64,000 nucleotides of DNA from positions 124,001 to 188,000 of the forward strand of contig JAYPWI010000002.1 of the NCBI GenBank assembly GCA_038135065.1, read 5' to 3'. The stretch is from JAYPWI01 sp038135065. Its GTDB lineage: Bacteria > Actinomycetota > Acidimicrobiia > Acidimicrobiales > Poriferisodalaceae. Shown here piece after piece: positions 23,700 to 32,244 of the stretch; position 1 is the first letter of the stretch; every line of letters begins with the position of its first letter. Under the pieces are notes generated by a model. The model did not search any database. It was not told the DNA's origin and saw nothing but the letters and a program-made list of their open reading frames with translations. A program made the translations under genes and the position numbers.

Positions 23700-24677
23700 T
23701 CACGACGACGTGGCGACGGGGAGCTGCCCTGGCCAGGTGGCCCGATCGGCTCCGGCTACGAAGGGCTGTGACTCGCTCGGGTCGACGGTGAGGATCTCTA
23801 CACCGTCGTCGTGCAACACCACGGTGTGCTCGAACTGGGCTGTCCGGCTGAGGTCCTTCGTGGTGGCCGTCCAGCCGTCGTCCCACAGGTCGGCCCGCCA
23901 GTCGCCGATGGTGATCATCGGCTCGATGGTGAAGGTCATCCCGGGTTCGAGCACGAAGGAAGCGGATGGGTCGAAGTAGTGGGGGATGTTGGGTCGGTGG
24001 TGGAAGATCTCGCCCACACCGTGGCCGATGAATTCCCTGACGACGCCAAAGCCATGTTGCTCTGCGTGGTCTTGGATGGCCCGACCGATCTCATTGACCA
24101 AGCCACCGGGTCGTACCGCCCCGATTCCCAGGTACAGGCACTCGCGCGTCACCTCGACCAATCGTCGGGAGTCGGCATCGACGTCACCCACGAAGAAGGT
24201 CTCGCTCGTGTCGCCGTGCACGCCATCGAGGAAGATCGTCACGTCACAGTTCACGATCTCGCCATCTCGCAGGGGTCGATCGTCCGGGATGCCGTGGCAG
24301 ATCACCTCGTTGATCGATGTGCACAGCGACTTGGGAAAGCCGTTGTAGTTGAGGGGGCTCGGATAGCCACCCTCTGCGAGGCAGGCTTCGTGGCAGACCT
24401 CGTCGAGGTGGTCGGTGGTAACTCCCGGGGCTACCTCGGCTGCTACCGCCGCGAGCACCCTGCGGGCAGCGGTACCTGCCGTGCGCATGCGCTCGATCAC
24501 GGCCGCGTCTTTGCGGAGGTCGGCAGGTGCGGTTGCCCGAGGGCGTCCGGTGAGGGCGTAATCGGGGCGCCCGATGTGGCCGGGCACCGAGCGCATCGGC
24601 GACAACCGACCAGGCCGGATGGGATCGATGTTCGATCGAGAGCGGGGTGCGGGTCGACGTCGCTTACGTTTGACCAT
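23700..24677 (-). CDS. map: Type I methionine aminopeptidase
   Basis: A 325-residue enzyme that removes N-terminal methionine from new proteins. The five metal ligands are visible in order: two Asp (VNCDVTIFLDGVHGDTSE), His (FIGHGVG), Glu (TIEPMI) and Glu (QFEHTVV). CHGIPDDRPL carries the conserved substrate His. About 60 residues of basic, Pro-rich N terminus precede the catalytic domain, including RSVPGHIGRPDYA, which is usual in actinobacterial MAPs. The ATG at 24677 is supported by TAGCGT 8 nt upstream. It overlaps the 3' end of the M23 gene by 14 bp. Confidence 0.93.
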   Translation of the reverse strand: MVKRKRRRPAPRSRSNIDPIRPGRLSPMRSVPGHIGRPDYALTGRPRATAPADLRKDAAVIERMRTAGTAARRVLAAVAAEVAPGVTTDHLDEVCHEACLAEGGYPSPLNYNGFPKSLCTSINEVICHGIPDDRPLRDGEIVNCDVTIFLDGVHGDTSETFFVGDVDADSRRLVEVTRECLYLGIGAVRPGGLVNEIGRAIQDHAEQHGFGVVREFIGHGVGEIFHHRPNIPHYFDPSASFVLEPGMTFTIEPMITIGDWRADLWDDGWTATTKDLSRTAQFEHTVVLHDDGVEILTVDPSESQPFVAGADRATWPGQLPVATSS

Positions 24678-26214
24678 CGGTGCCCACGCTACCGGTCTGC
24701 TCGTCGGGCATCTCGGGTGGGGTGACCGGATGTGGCCGGGCGGCCATGTCGATGATCGTTGCGTGCAGATGCTCTGCAGGGTCCGGGGACTCCGCAGACC
24801 CCTGCAGGTGCAACTCGGGACGGTCGCCGTGGTGGAACGCGGTTCCAAGGGTGAGCACATTGCCCTCCGCCATGGCGATCCAGTACCCCTCGCCCGTGGC
24901 GTTGACCCCGAGGGCGACGGCCGGACTCAGATCACATCGGCCGGTGCCTGGCGCAGACCCGAGGAACGGCGCGTCGCCGTAGCTGAAGACCCCGCCATCG
25001 GCCGCGTAGAGCCAGTAACCATCTCCTTCGGGTAGGACGGCCATGTCGATGACCGGTGCGACGAGATCGAGGCTGCCTGCGCTTCCGAAGAAGGTGGCCG
25101 TGCCGAATGCGAACACCCCTCCGTCCCCGGCCACCAGCCAGTAACCCTCACCGTCAGCGGTTGCCGTGACCCCGATCACCGGTGCATTCAAGGTTCGGTC
25201 GCCGAGCGACCCCAAGAAGGCAGCGGTGCCGAATGCGAAGATGCCCCCGTCGCCGGCCACCAGCCAGTAGCCCTCACCCGTGGGATGCGATTCGATGCCC
25301 AGTATCGGGGCATTGAGTTCGTGGTCCCTCATGTCGCCGAGGTCGGCCGCGTCGCCGAAGGAGTGGACCTCACCGAGCAGGTCGACGATCCAATAGCCCT
25401 CGCCGGTGGGTGTGGCAGCCATCGACGCCGCCGGGGTCTCGATGCCCTCGGTACGCAGATCGCCGAAGTGGGGCGCGTCGAATGCGTGGACCCGGCCGCT
25501 GCTGTCGAGGAGCCAATAGCCCTCCGATGACCCAGGGTCCGGTTCGGCCGGCGGGTTGACGTTCTCGCCTTGACACGCCTCGCGGTCGGCTGCCGCCTCT
25601 ACCGATGGGAAGGGGTTGATCCAGTAGCCGTCCGGTCGGCGAATTTCGAAGTGCAGGTGGGGTGGTGTCTCCTCGGCGTTGCCACTGTCACCCAAGAAGC
25701 CGACCGTCTGCCCGGCCTCGACACACTCACCGGGTTGTACGGCGAAGGCCAGGTCGTAGTCGTTGGCGCCGTCGTCGGTGCCGGGTGAGTCGTTGTTGAG
25801 GTGGATGTAGCGGTACTGCCAGCCCTGGGAATCGGTCAGGGTCAGCATGTTGCTCTCGCCCGGATCACCCCAGTTCAGGTAGGTGATGCAGCCGGCTCTG
25901 GCAGCCAGTAACGGGGTCAGTTTGTCGCCCATCATGTCGACGCCGAGGTGCCGACGCCCGCCGCTACGGGGTGCCAGCCAGGAGTCCTGGAACCAGACCC
26001 GACCATCGACTGGGTAAACGATCTCGCGGATGGAGGTCTCTCCCTCGACCACCTCGGACCAGCCGTCGCCTGCCAACACTGCGCGGGCGCCGAACGTGCT
26101 CAGGGTCAGCGCGGTCCCCAGGGCGAGGCCTCGGCGGACCCACCGGGACCCTGAGCGGAGGTTCGACGCCATGACGGGACCCCACCGTAGTACCCCCGCT
26201 CGAGCGTCGGTCAT
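24664..26214 (-). CDS. M23 family metallopeptidase with six C-terminal GYW repeats
   Basis: A 516-residue exported protein. The N terminus has an Arg pair (WVRRGLALG) and a hydrophobic stretch ending ARAVLA, a Sec or possibly Tat signal. Residues ~60-230 form an M23 (LytM/lysostaphin) domain with RRHLGVDMMG (His and Asp ligands) and PPHLHFEI (HxH), so peptidoglycan endopeptidase activity is plausible. The C-terminal half is six copies of a ~45-residue repeat beginning GYW(L/I) with a central GGxFxFG, probably a beta-propeller-like module. ATG 26214 is chosen for its GAGGAGGTGG; ATG 26172 would remove 14 residues. Confidence 0.85.
   Translation of the reverse strand: MTDARAGVLRWGPVMASNLRSGSRWVRRGLALGTALTLSTFGARAVLAGDGWSEVVEGETSIREIVYPVDGRVWFQDSWLAPRSGGRRHLGVDMMGDKLTPLLAARAGCITYLNWGDPGESNMLTLTDSQGWQYRYIHLNNDSPGTDDGANDYDLAFAVQPGECVEAGQTVGFLGDSGNAEETPPHLHFEIRRPDGYWINPFPSVEAAADREACQGENVNPPAEPDPGSSEGYWLLDSSGRVHAFDAPHFGDLRTEGIETPAASMAATPTGEGYWIVDLLGEVHSFGDAADLGDMRDHELNAPILGIESHPTGEGYWLVAGDGGIFAFGTAAFLGSLGDRTLNAPVIGVTATADGEGYWLVAGDGGVFAFGTATFFGSAGSLDLVAPVIDMAVLPEGDGYWLYAADGGVFSYGDAPFLGSAPGTGRCDLSPAVALGVNATGEGYWIAMAEGNVLTLGTAFHHGDRPELHLQGSAESPDPAEHLHATIIDMAARPHPVTPPEMPDEQTGSVGTDGQT
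24686..24691 (-). promoter_or_regulatory. Putative -10 element (leaderless) of map
   Basis: TAGCGT on the minus strand, 8 nt before the ATG at 24677. It lies inside the 3' coding region of the M23 gene, so map would have its own promoter there. Confidence 0.45.
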
Positions 26215-26286
26215 CGCCCCACCTCCTCGTCCGACCATGTTGTCGACTCGAGGCCAGGCCGACTTGAGGTCTGTGGCCGGATCGGC

Positions 26287-27189
26287 TCAGTCCTGGCTGC
26301 GAAGCATCTCGAGCAGGAGGCGGAACTCCTCGGCCGTGGTGGTGGGGACCAGGTAGTCGGTTTGATCCTCGATGGCGTCCCAGTGCTCGAGGATGTCTTC
26401 GGGGGAGTGACCGGGGGAGCACCAGCCGCGGGTCATGCCGACGAAGAAGCGGGCCACCCGGCCACCGCCCACGCTGAACGTCTCGCCGTTCACCGGGCAG
26501 TCCTCGTGGGCCAGCAGGGTTACCAGGGGGGCGACCTCGCGGGGATCGACTGCGTCGGCCAACGCTCCCAACAGTTCTTCGGTCATCCGGGTCCGGGCCA
26601 CGGGCGCGATGGCGTTGCTCTTGATGTTGTACCGCTCACCCTCCTTGGCCAGCACGTTGGTGAACCCGACGAGGGCCATCTTTGCCGCGCCGTAGTTGGT
26701 CTGGCCGAAGTTGCCGATGATGCCCGAGGCCGATGCGGTGTTGATCACCCGCCCGTAGCCTCGCTCGCGCATGTGCACCCAGGCCGGTCGGGTCACGTAG
26801 AAGGCTCCCTTGAGGTGGACGTCGACGACGGGGCTGAGCAGATCGTCGGTCATGTTGTGGAAGGTCTTGTCCCGGAGAATGCCCGCGTTGTTGATCACGA
26901 TGTCGATCCGGCCGTAGGCCGACATGGCGCTCTCGACGATGGCGGCCCCTCCCTCGGGGGTTCCCACCGAGTCGCCGTTGGCAATCGCCTCACCGCCGGC
27001 TGCGTTGATCTCGTCGGCCACCCGCTGGGCGGGTCCACCGTCGCCGCCGGTGCCGTCCACTGCGCCACCGAGGTCGTTGACCACCACCCTGGCTCCTCGG
27101 GAGGCGAGGAGCATGGCATGCTCCCGGCCCAAGCCACCTCCGGCCCCGGTGACCACCGCCACCTGTCCGTCGAATCCCAACTCGCTCAT
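26287..27189 (-). CDS. SDR family oxidoreductase, 17beta-HSD4 / MFE-2 type
   Basis: A 300-residue SDR closest in pattern to the (3R)-hydroxyacyl-CoA dehydrogenase domain of peroxisomal multifunctional enzyme 2: TGAGGGLGREHAMLLASRGARVVVNDLGG, NNAGILRDKTFHNM, a catalytic Ser region NTASASGI and YGAAKMAL. It probably oxidises 3-hydroxyacyl-CoA in beta-oxidation of branched or sterol-derived chains. GGGAAGG precedes the ATG at 27189. A second SDR of the same type is at 42123-43043. It is divergent from the serine hydrolase. Confidence 0.88.
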   Translation of the reverse strand: MSELGFDGQVAVVTGAGGGLGREHAMLLASRGARVVVNDLGGAVDGTGGDGGPAQRVADEINAAGGEAIANGDSVGTPEGGAAIVESAMSAYGRIDIVINNAGILRDKTFHNMTDDLLSPVVDVHLKGAFYVTRPAWVHMRERGYGRVINTASASGIIGNFGQTNYGAAKMALVGFTNVLAKEGERYNIKSNAIAPVARTRMTEELLGALADAVDPREVAPLVTLLAHEDCPVNGETFSVGGGRVARFFVGMTRGWCSPGHSPEDILEHWDAIEDQTDYLVPTTTAEEFRLLLEMLRSQD

Positions 27190-27275
27190 GGTTGCCTTCC
27201 CGTGGCGCCCGATGCGCCGGTTGGTGCGTTTCGAATCAGCGTGTGCGCTGGTTCGGCGCACGCGAAGCTAGGGGT

Positions 27276-28466
27276 ATGGAAGCACAGGTGCACGGGCAGG
27301 TAGCAACCGGTTGGGAACCGGTTCGGGAGGCGTTCGAGGAGAACTTTGTCTCCCGGGGCGAGGTCGGGGCGTCGGTGTGCGTCACCCACGAGGGGACGAC
27401 CGTCGTCGACCTGTGGGGCGGCTCGGTCGACCGGGAGGGCACTCCGTGGGAGTCCGACACCCTGGTCACCGTCTTCTCGTCCACCAAGGGAGGGGTGGCC
27501 CTGTGTGCTCACCTGTTGGCCGACCGGGGAGAGCTCGATCTCGATGCGCCGGTGGCAGAGGTGTGGCCGGAGTTCGCGACCCGGGGCAAGGAGCAGGTCA
27601 CCAACAAGATGATGCTCAACCACACGGCCGGAGTGCCCACCTTCGCTGACCCCCTGCCTGAGATGGCCGCTGTGGACTGGGACCTGATGTGTGACCGCTT
27701 GGCCGCCGAGGAGCCGTGGTGGGAACCGGGAACTCGCAACGGGTACCACATGCTGACCTTCGGGTGGACGGCGGGAGAGTTGGTCCGCCGGGTGTCGGGT
27801 CGCTCCCTCGGCGAGTTCTTCGCCGCCGAGGTGGCCGGACCGGCAGGAGCCGACTTCCACATCGGGCTCGACGAGGCCGAACACCACCGGGTGGCCAAGG
27901 TCATCCCCTACAAGGCGCGGCCCGGGGAGGAGTTCGGGGAGTTCACCCGAGCCCTGCTGGCTGATCGGGAATCGCTGCAGAACAAGGCCTGGATGAACCA
28001 GGGTGGGTTCGACCCCAATGCTCCAGCCACCTGGAGCGCCGAGATCGGTGGTGGGGGCGGGGTGGCCAATGCCCGGGGCATGGCCCTGGCCTATCGCGGG
28101 GCTGCCACGGGCTCGTTCGTGAGCGCGGGGCAGACCCGGCGGATGAGTCGAGTCTCGGTGGCCACCGAACGGGACGCCACCCTGTTGCTGCCCACCCGCT
28201 TCGGTGAGGGCTTCATGCTGTCGATGGACAACCGCCGCCGCCCCTTCGGTGACACCGACTCGGCGATCATCGGGGTCAACGCCTTCGGCCATGTGGGGGC
28301 CGGTGGGTCGATCGGGTTCGCCGACCCGGACCTGGGGATGTCGATGGGCTACGCCATGAACAAGATGGGCAAAGGCATCCTGCTCAACGACCGGGGTCAG
28401 TCCGTTGTCGACGCGGCGTATCGGTGTGCGGGAGCCACCGATGACGCCAGCGGCAGCTGGGTATAA
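27276..28466 (+). CDS. Serine hydrolase, class C beta-lactamase-like (EstB-type)
   Basis: A 396-residue protein of the beta-lactamase/penicillin-binding-protein fold used by carboxylesterases. The nucleophile motif SxxK is S68-S-T-K71 (VFSSTKGG), and the tyrosine motif lies in NGYHMLTFGWTAGELV. Near the C terminus GHVGAGGSIGFADP replaces the KTG box with HxG, typical of the esterase group. No signal peptide is present, so it is cytoplasmic and unlikely to be a resistance enzyme. The ATG at 27276 is the first compatible with family length. Confidence 0.88.
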   Translation: MEAQVHGQVATGWEPVREAFEENFVSRGEVGASVCVTHEGTTVVDLWGGSVDREGTPWESDTLVTVFSSTKGGVALCAHLLADRGELDLDAPVAEVWPEFATRGKEQVTNKMMLNHTAGVPTFADPLPEMAAVDWDLMCDRLAAEEPWWEPGTRNGYHMLTFGWTAGELVRRVSGRSLGEFFAAEVAGPAGADFHIGLDEAEHHRVAKVIPYKARPGEEFGEFTRALLADRESLQNKAWMNQGGFDPNAPATWSAEIGGGGGVANARGMALAYRGAATGSFVSAGQTRRMSRVSVATERDATLLLPTRFGEGFMLSMDNRRRPFGDTDSAIIGVNAFGHVGAGGSIGFADPDLGMSMGYAMNKMGKGILLNDRGQSVVDAAYRCAGATDDASGSWV

Positions 28467-28478
28467 CCGGGCCCTGAC

Positions 28479-29729
28479 TCAGGCTTGGAAGCGCTGTTTG
28501 GCCTGCTCGAGCTCGGCCAGGATCTCCTCGGTGTGTTCGCCGAGGCGTGGGGCCCGACGGTGCACCCCGGTGGGGGTGGCCGTCATCTTGATGGGTGACG
28601 CCACCTGAACGATGGGCCGGCCGCTGGGTTGCTCCACGGCCACCAGCATTTCCCGGGCCGTCACATGGGGATCCGAGAAGAGGTCGCCGGGAAGGTTCAC
28701 CGGTCCGCACGGCACGCGGCCACCGATGGCGTCCAGCACTTGGGCGTTGGTCAACGAGGCGCACCAGTCAGCCAGGGCGGTGTCGATCATCTCCCGGTTG
28801 CGCATACGGCCTCGCAGGGTCCGACCCTCCTCGGCCTCGATCCACTCGGGATGCCCCATGGCCTCGGCCAGGATGTAGAAGTGCTTGTCGGTGGGGGACG
28901 CGATGGCCACCTGACCGTCCTTGGTGTCGAACACGTCGAAGGGGGCGATGAGGTCGCTGCGGTTGCCGCTGGGCGGGGTGTCGTAGGCCCCCATGTAGGA
29001 GTACCGCATCATGCCCATCTCGCTGAGGGCCATCATCGAGTCGACCATGCCGACGTCGACGAACTGGCCTTCCCCCGTGCGCTGGGCGTGGACGATGGCG
29101 GCCAGGATGCCGACCGCCCCCACCGTGCCTGGGTAGATGTCACCCACGAAGGGTCCGACCTGGATGCGATTGTCGGGGCCGGTGCCGTTCTGGGCCACCA
29201 GTCCCCCCATCGATTGGGCGATGACGTCGTAGGCCGGCCAGTCGGCGTAGGGGCTCTCCCCGGTGCGAGGATCACCGAACCCGCGGATGGCGCCGTAGAC
29301 CAGACGGGGATTGCGGGCGTGGAGTACCTCCCAGCCGCAGCCCATCTTGTCCATCACCCCGGCCCGCATGTTCTCGACTACTGCGTCGGCTGTGTCGACG
29401 AGCTCCATGAAGGTCGCCCGGTCACCCTCGTCGAACAGGTCGAGGACGATGCCTCGCTTGTTGCGGTTGTAGGTGCCGAACGATCCGCCGTAGGCCCGCT
29501 CCTGGTCCTCTCGGGTGTAGGGGGCCATGGGTCGCTGCATGTCCCCACGGGGTGGTTCGATCTTGATGACGTCGGCACCGAGGTCGGCCAGCATCATGGT
29601 CGACCAGGGACCGGCGATGGCCTGGGTGCAGTCGAGCACCCGGATGCCCTGGAGGGGACCGGTGGGTCCGCCCGTCATCTGGCTGACCCGTTCGTGGGCG
29701 GTGAGGTGCTGCTCTTGGGCGTCGGTCAT
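28479..29729 (-). CDS. Family III CoA transferase (CaiB/BaiF)
   Basis: A 416-residue, single-domain CoA transferase. GIRVLDCTQAIAGPWSTMMLADLGADVIKIE is the classic N terminus, and the catalytic Asp is in WPAYDVIAQSMGG. It is the third enzyme of the family in the window, beside those at 135-2534 and 3920-5113. TACGGT lies 8 nt before the ATG at 29729, and the same ATG begins TDAQEQHLTAHERV; an internal ATG just before GGPTGPLQG is an alternative start. It converges with the serine hydrolase, 12 bp between stops. The acid substrate is unknown. Confidence 0.88.
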   Translation of the reverse strand: MTDAQEQHLTAHERVSQMTGGPTGPLQGIRVLDCTQAIAGPWSTMMLADLGADVIKIEPPRGDMQRPMAPYTREDQERAYGGSFGTYNRNKRGIVLDLFDEGDRATFMELVDTADAVVENMRAGVMDKMGCGWEVLHARNPRLVYGAIRGFGDPRTGESPYADWPAYDVIAQSMGGLVAQNGTGPDNRIQVGPFVGDIYPGTVGAVGILAAIVHAQRTGEGQFVDVGMVDSMMALSEMGMMRYSYMGAYDTPPSGNRSDLIAPFDVFDTKDGQVAIASPTDKHFYILAEAMGHPEWIEAEEGRTLRGRMRNREMIDTALADWCASLTNAQVLDAIGGRVPCGPVNLPGDLFSDPHVTAREMLVAVEQPSGRPIVQVASPIKMTATPTGVHRRAPRLGEHTEEILAELEQAKQRFQA

Positions 29730-29737
29730 GGCCTGGA

Positions 29738-29743
29738 ACCGTA
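29738..29743 (-). promoter_or_regulatory. Putative -10 element (leaderless) of the CoA transferase
   Basis: TACGGT on the minus strand, 8 nt from the ATG at 29729. Confidence 0.4.
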
Positions 29744-29897
29744 GCCAATGACCGGAGGCGGAACCGCTGTCCCGGTGCCGGTGTCGGCCCAGCGAGTCGA
29801 CCGCGAACCCGACCAACGGCGACAATGCAACGGTGAACAGCCCACCTGTGTGTGTCGAAGCCCTGGCCCTGGCGGTGGCCGCCCCGGTGCCCGCCGG

Positions 29898-30017
29898 GGG
29901 GGGGGGAGCTCCGGGGGCGGGGGCGTGGTAGGCGGGCGCGGCCCAGGGGCGGCCGGCCGGGGGGCCCGGCGGGGGGGTGGGGTGAGGGGGGCGGTGGGGC
30001 GGGTGGGNNNNNNNNNN
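29898..30017. other. Assembly artefact: low-quality G-rich contig end plus 10-N gap
   Basis: Bases 29898-30007 are a degraded copy of the sequence beginning at 30018, offset by exactly 120 bp. For example 29903-29922 equals 30023-30042 with one mismatch, and similarity continues with mostly A/C/T-to-G changes to about 29989. The Ns at 30008-30017 therefore do not represent missing sequence. The real locus probably runs from about 29897 straight into 30018. Confidence 0.85.
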
Positions 30018-30018
30018 G

Positions 30019-31044
30019 GTGTGGGGAGCTCCGGGGACGGGGAAGAGTTCGGCGGTCGCGGCCATGGCTCGGCGGGCCGGGCTGCCCTGCGAGGTCGTGA
30101 TCGCCAGCATCCGGGAGCCCAGCGACTTCGCCGGTCTCCCGATCGTGGCCGGGGACGGGGTGCGGTTCGCCCCTCCCCAATGGGCCGTCAACCTTTCCGA
30201 GGCCGGACGAGGGGTGCTTTTTCTCGACGAGATCTCCACCGCTCCCCCCGCCGTGCAGGCAGCCCTGCTGCGGGTGGTTCTCGAACGGGTGGTCGGTGAC
30301 CTGATCCTGCCCGAGCAGGTGGCCATCGTCGCCGCAGCCAATCCCGTCGACCAGGCGGCCGACGGGTGGGACCTGTCCGCGCCCCTGGCCAACCGGTTCT
30401 GTCATCTGCAGTGGGCGGTCGACCCGCAGGAGGTGGCCACCGGCCTGGTTGCCGGGTTCCCCGATCCCGAGCCGCCGGCCCTGGAGGCGGGGTGGGAGGC
30501 CACCATCCCCCAGGCGGCGGGCATGGTGGGGGCCTTCGTGACCCTGCGGCCCTCACTGCTGAGCGCTCCGCCCACCGACCGCTCGGCGGCGGGGCAGGCC
30601 TGGCCGTCACCCCGCACATGGGAAATGACGGCCCGCCTCCTCGCTGCGTGTGAGGCGGCGAATGCCTCGATGGCGGCCCGTCGGATGTTGGTGGCGGGGG
30701 CGGTCGGTGAGGGGCCGGGCCTGGAGTTGCTCACCTGGCTCGACGAGCTCGACCTGCCCGATCCCGAAGCCCTGTTGGCCGACCCGACCACCCTGGACCT
30801 GCCCGAGCGAGGCGACAAGCGCTACGCGGTGCTGTCCTCGGTCGCCGCTGCGGTGGCGGCCGACCTGTCGGTCGAGCGGTGGCAGGCCGGTTGGAAGGTG
30901 CTGGGGATGGCGGCCGACCAGGCGCCCGACGTCGCTGCCATGGCCGCTCGGGTGCTGGCCCGTATCCGCCCTGACGGGGTGGCCGCGCCCCCGGAGGCAG
31001 CTCGCTTCGTTCCCGTCCTGCGTGAGGCCGGTCTCGTGCCGTGA
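30019..31044 (+). CDS. MoxR-type AAA+ ATPase, 5' end broken by an assembly artefact
   Basis: A AAA+ ATPase of the MoxR group, chaperone-like proteins usually paired with a VWA-domain protein. Walker A is WGAPGTGKSS, Walker B VLFLDEIST, sensor-1 AAANP, and LANRFCHLQW carries the arginine-finger region. The reading frame begins right at the gap. The genuine start is probably GTG at 29833, because 29833-29897 reads NSPPVCVEALALAVAAPVP in the same frame and a 120-bp excess keeps phase; the complete protein would be near 360 residues. The stop overlaps the VWA gene start as GTGA, so the two are coupled. Confidence 0.87.
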   Translation: MWGAPGTGKSSAVAAMARRAGLPCEVVIASIREPSDFAGLPIVAGDGVRFAPPQWAVNLSEAGRGVLFLDEISTAPPAVQAALLRVVLERVVGDLILPEQVAIVAAANPVDQAADGWDLSAPLANRFCHLQWAVDPQEVATGLVAGFPDPEPPALEAGWEATIPQAAGMVGAFVTLRPSLLSAPPTDRSAAGQAWPSPRTWEMTARLLAACEAANASMAARRMLVAGAVGEGPGLELLTWLDELDLPDPEALLADPTTLDLPERGDKRYAVLSSVAAAVAADLSVERWQAGWKVLGMAADQAPDVAAMAARVLARIRPDGVAAPPEAARFVPVLREAGLVP

Positions 31045-32216
31045 CGAGCGGGCGCGAACCCGACCTGGCCCCCGCCGCTCGCTTGTGGGCCGCGCACCAT
31101 CACCCGTACCTGGCGTCTGCCTTGTTTGCGATGCGCATGCTGTCTGCCCCGGGGTCGGGTGGGGTTGCCGTGGACGAGGCCTGGAGGGTGTACGTCGATC
31201 CCGACGTCGCCGGGCTGTGGGGGGCTGATCGCCTGGGGGCCGAGCTGGTCCATCTCAGCGGACACCTGCTACGGGACCATGCCCGACGGGCCCGGGCGCA
31301 GGGACTGCAGGCCGATGAAGTGGACCACTGGATCGATGCGGCGGATGCAGAGATCACCGACGACCTGGCCGCCGATATCCGAGCACGGCTCGATGCGGCG
31401 ACCCCTGACGACCTCGATGCCCACGACGGCCAGTTCGCCGAGGAGTACTTCCGCTTCGGTGCCCCCCGACCCCAACCGCCGCGGGACTGTGGTAGCGGCG
31501 CCCATGGTCACGATCGGCAATGGAACGAGCCCCACGGGGGTGATGGGGATTCCGAGGGGGTCGACGCAGCCGAGGCCGACCTGATCCGCCGGAGGGTGGC
31601 CCAGGACGTCATGGATCACCAGCGCCGGGAGGGGGCACCGGCTGGTCTGGTGAGGTGGGCCAACGGGGTGCTGCATCCGACCGTGGACTGGCGCACCGTG
31701 CTGGGTGCCGTGCTGCGGAGGGAACTGGGGGCCACGACCGGCGCCGTGGACTACTCCTATGCCCGTCCGTCGCGACGGGCCGCCGCCACGCCGGGGGTGG
31801 TCCTGCCCAGTCTGCGCCGGCCCCGGATCGGGGTGGCCGTGGTCCTCGACACCAGCGCCTCGATGGACGAGGCTCGCCTCGCGCTGGCTCTGACCGAGCT
31901 CGATGGGTTGCTGCGGTCGTCGGGGGTGCGGCCCGACGACGTCGTGGTGGTCACTTGCGATGCCGACGCCCAGGGCCCGCAGCGGGTGCGATCGTCCCAG
32001 GAAGTGATCCTGGTCGGGGGTGGTGGGACCGACCTGGTGCGGGGCCTGACGGTCGCCCTCGAGGCCCGACCCCGCCCCGATGTGGTGGTGGTGGCCACCG
32101 ATGGGTTCACCCCCTGGCCGTCCGAGCCGCCCCGTTGTCCGATGATCGTCGTCCTGATCGGTGACGACCCGCCCTCTGCCCCGTCGTGGTGTACCGAGGT
32201 GCGCGTCTCGGGGTGA
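31041..32216 (+). CDS. VWA-like protein of the DUF2201 family, MoxR partner
   Basis: A 391-residue protein with the two-part DUF2201 architecture: an N-terminal putative metallopeptidase-like domain and a C-terminal VWA-like domain. The VWA metal site DxSxS is visible in VVLDTSASMDEAR, with a later GGGGTDLVRGL. In the N-terminal domain the place where relatives carry HExxH reads HLSGH, so the catalytic Glu is missing. A His/Asp-rich linker (GSGAHGHDRQWNEPHGGDGD) separates the domains. It is coupled to the MoxR ATPase (GTGA). By analogy the pair remodels or activates a client complex; no client gene is adjacent. Confidence 0.82.
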   Translation: MTSGREPDLAPAARLWAAHHHPYLASALFAMRMLSAPGSGGVAVDEAWRVYVDPDVAGLWGADRLGAELVHLSGHLLRDHARRARAQGLQADEVDHWIDAADAEITDDLAADIRARLDAATPDDLDAHDGQFAEEYFRFGAPRPQPPRDCGSGAHGHDRQWNEPHGGDGDSEGVDAAEADLIRRRVAQDVMDHQRREGAPAGLVRWANGVLHPTVDWRTVLGAVLRRELGATTGAVDYSYARPSRRAAATPGVVLPSLRRPRIGVAVVLDTSASMDEARLALALTELDGLLRSSGVRPDDVVVVTCDADAQGPQRVRSSQEVILVGGGGTDLVRGLTVALEARPRPDVVVVATDGFTPWPSEPPRCPMIVVLIGDDPPSAPSWCTEVRVSG

Positions 32217-32244
32217 CCGAACGCCGACCCGGTCCCCGCAGACC

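Noticed and set aside
25085..25285. Direct repeats of about 50 bp considered as a mobile or CRISPR element
   Set aside because: They coincide with consecutive GYW protein repeats and keep the reading frame.
27276..28466. Serine hydrolase considered as a beta-lactam resistance gene
   Set aside because: It has no signal peptide, the KTG box is replaced by HxG, and it belongs to the esterase-type branch of the family.
28479..30392. Long minus-strand frame crossing the Ns at 30.0 kb and joining the CoA transferase
   Set aside because: The frame crosses an assembly artefact and antisense of the MoxR gene. The CoA transferase is complete from ATG 29729.
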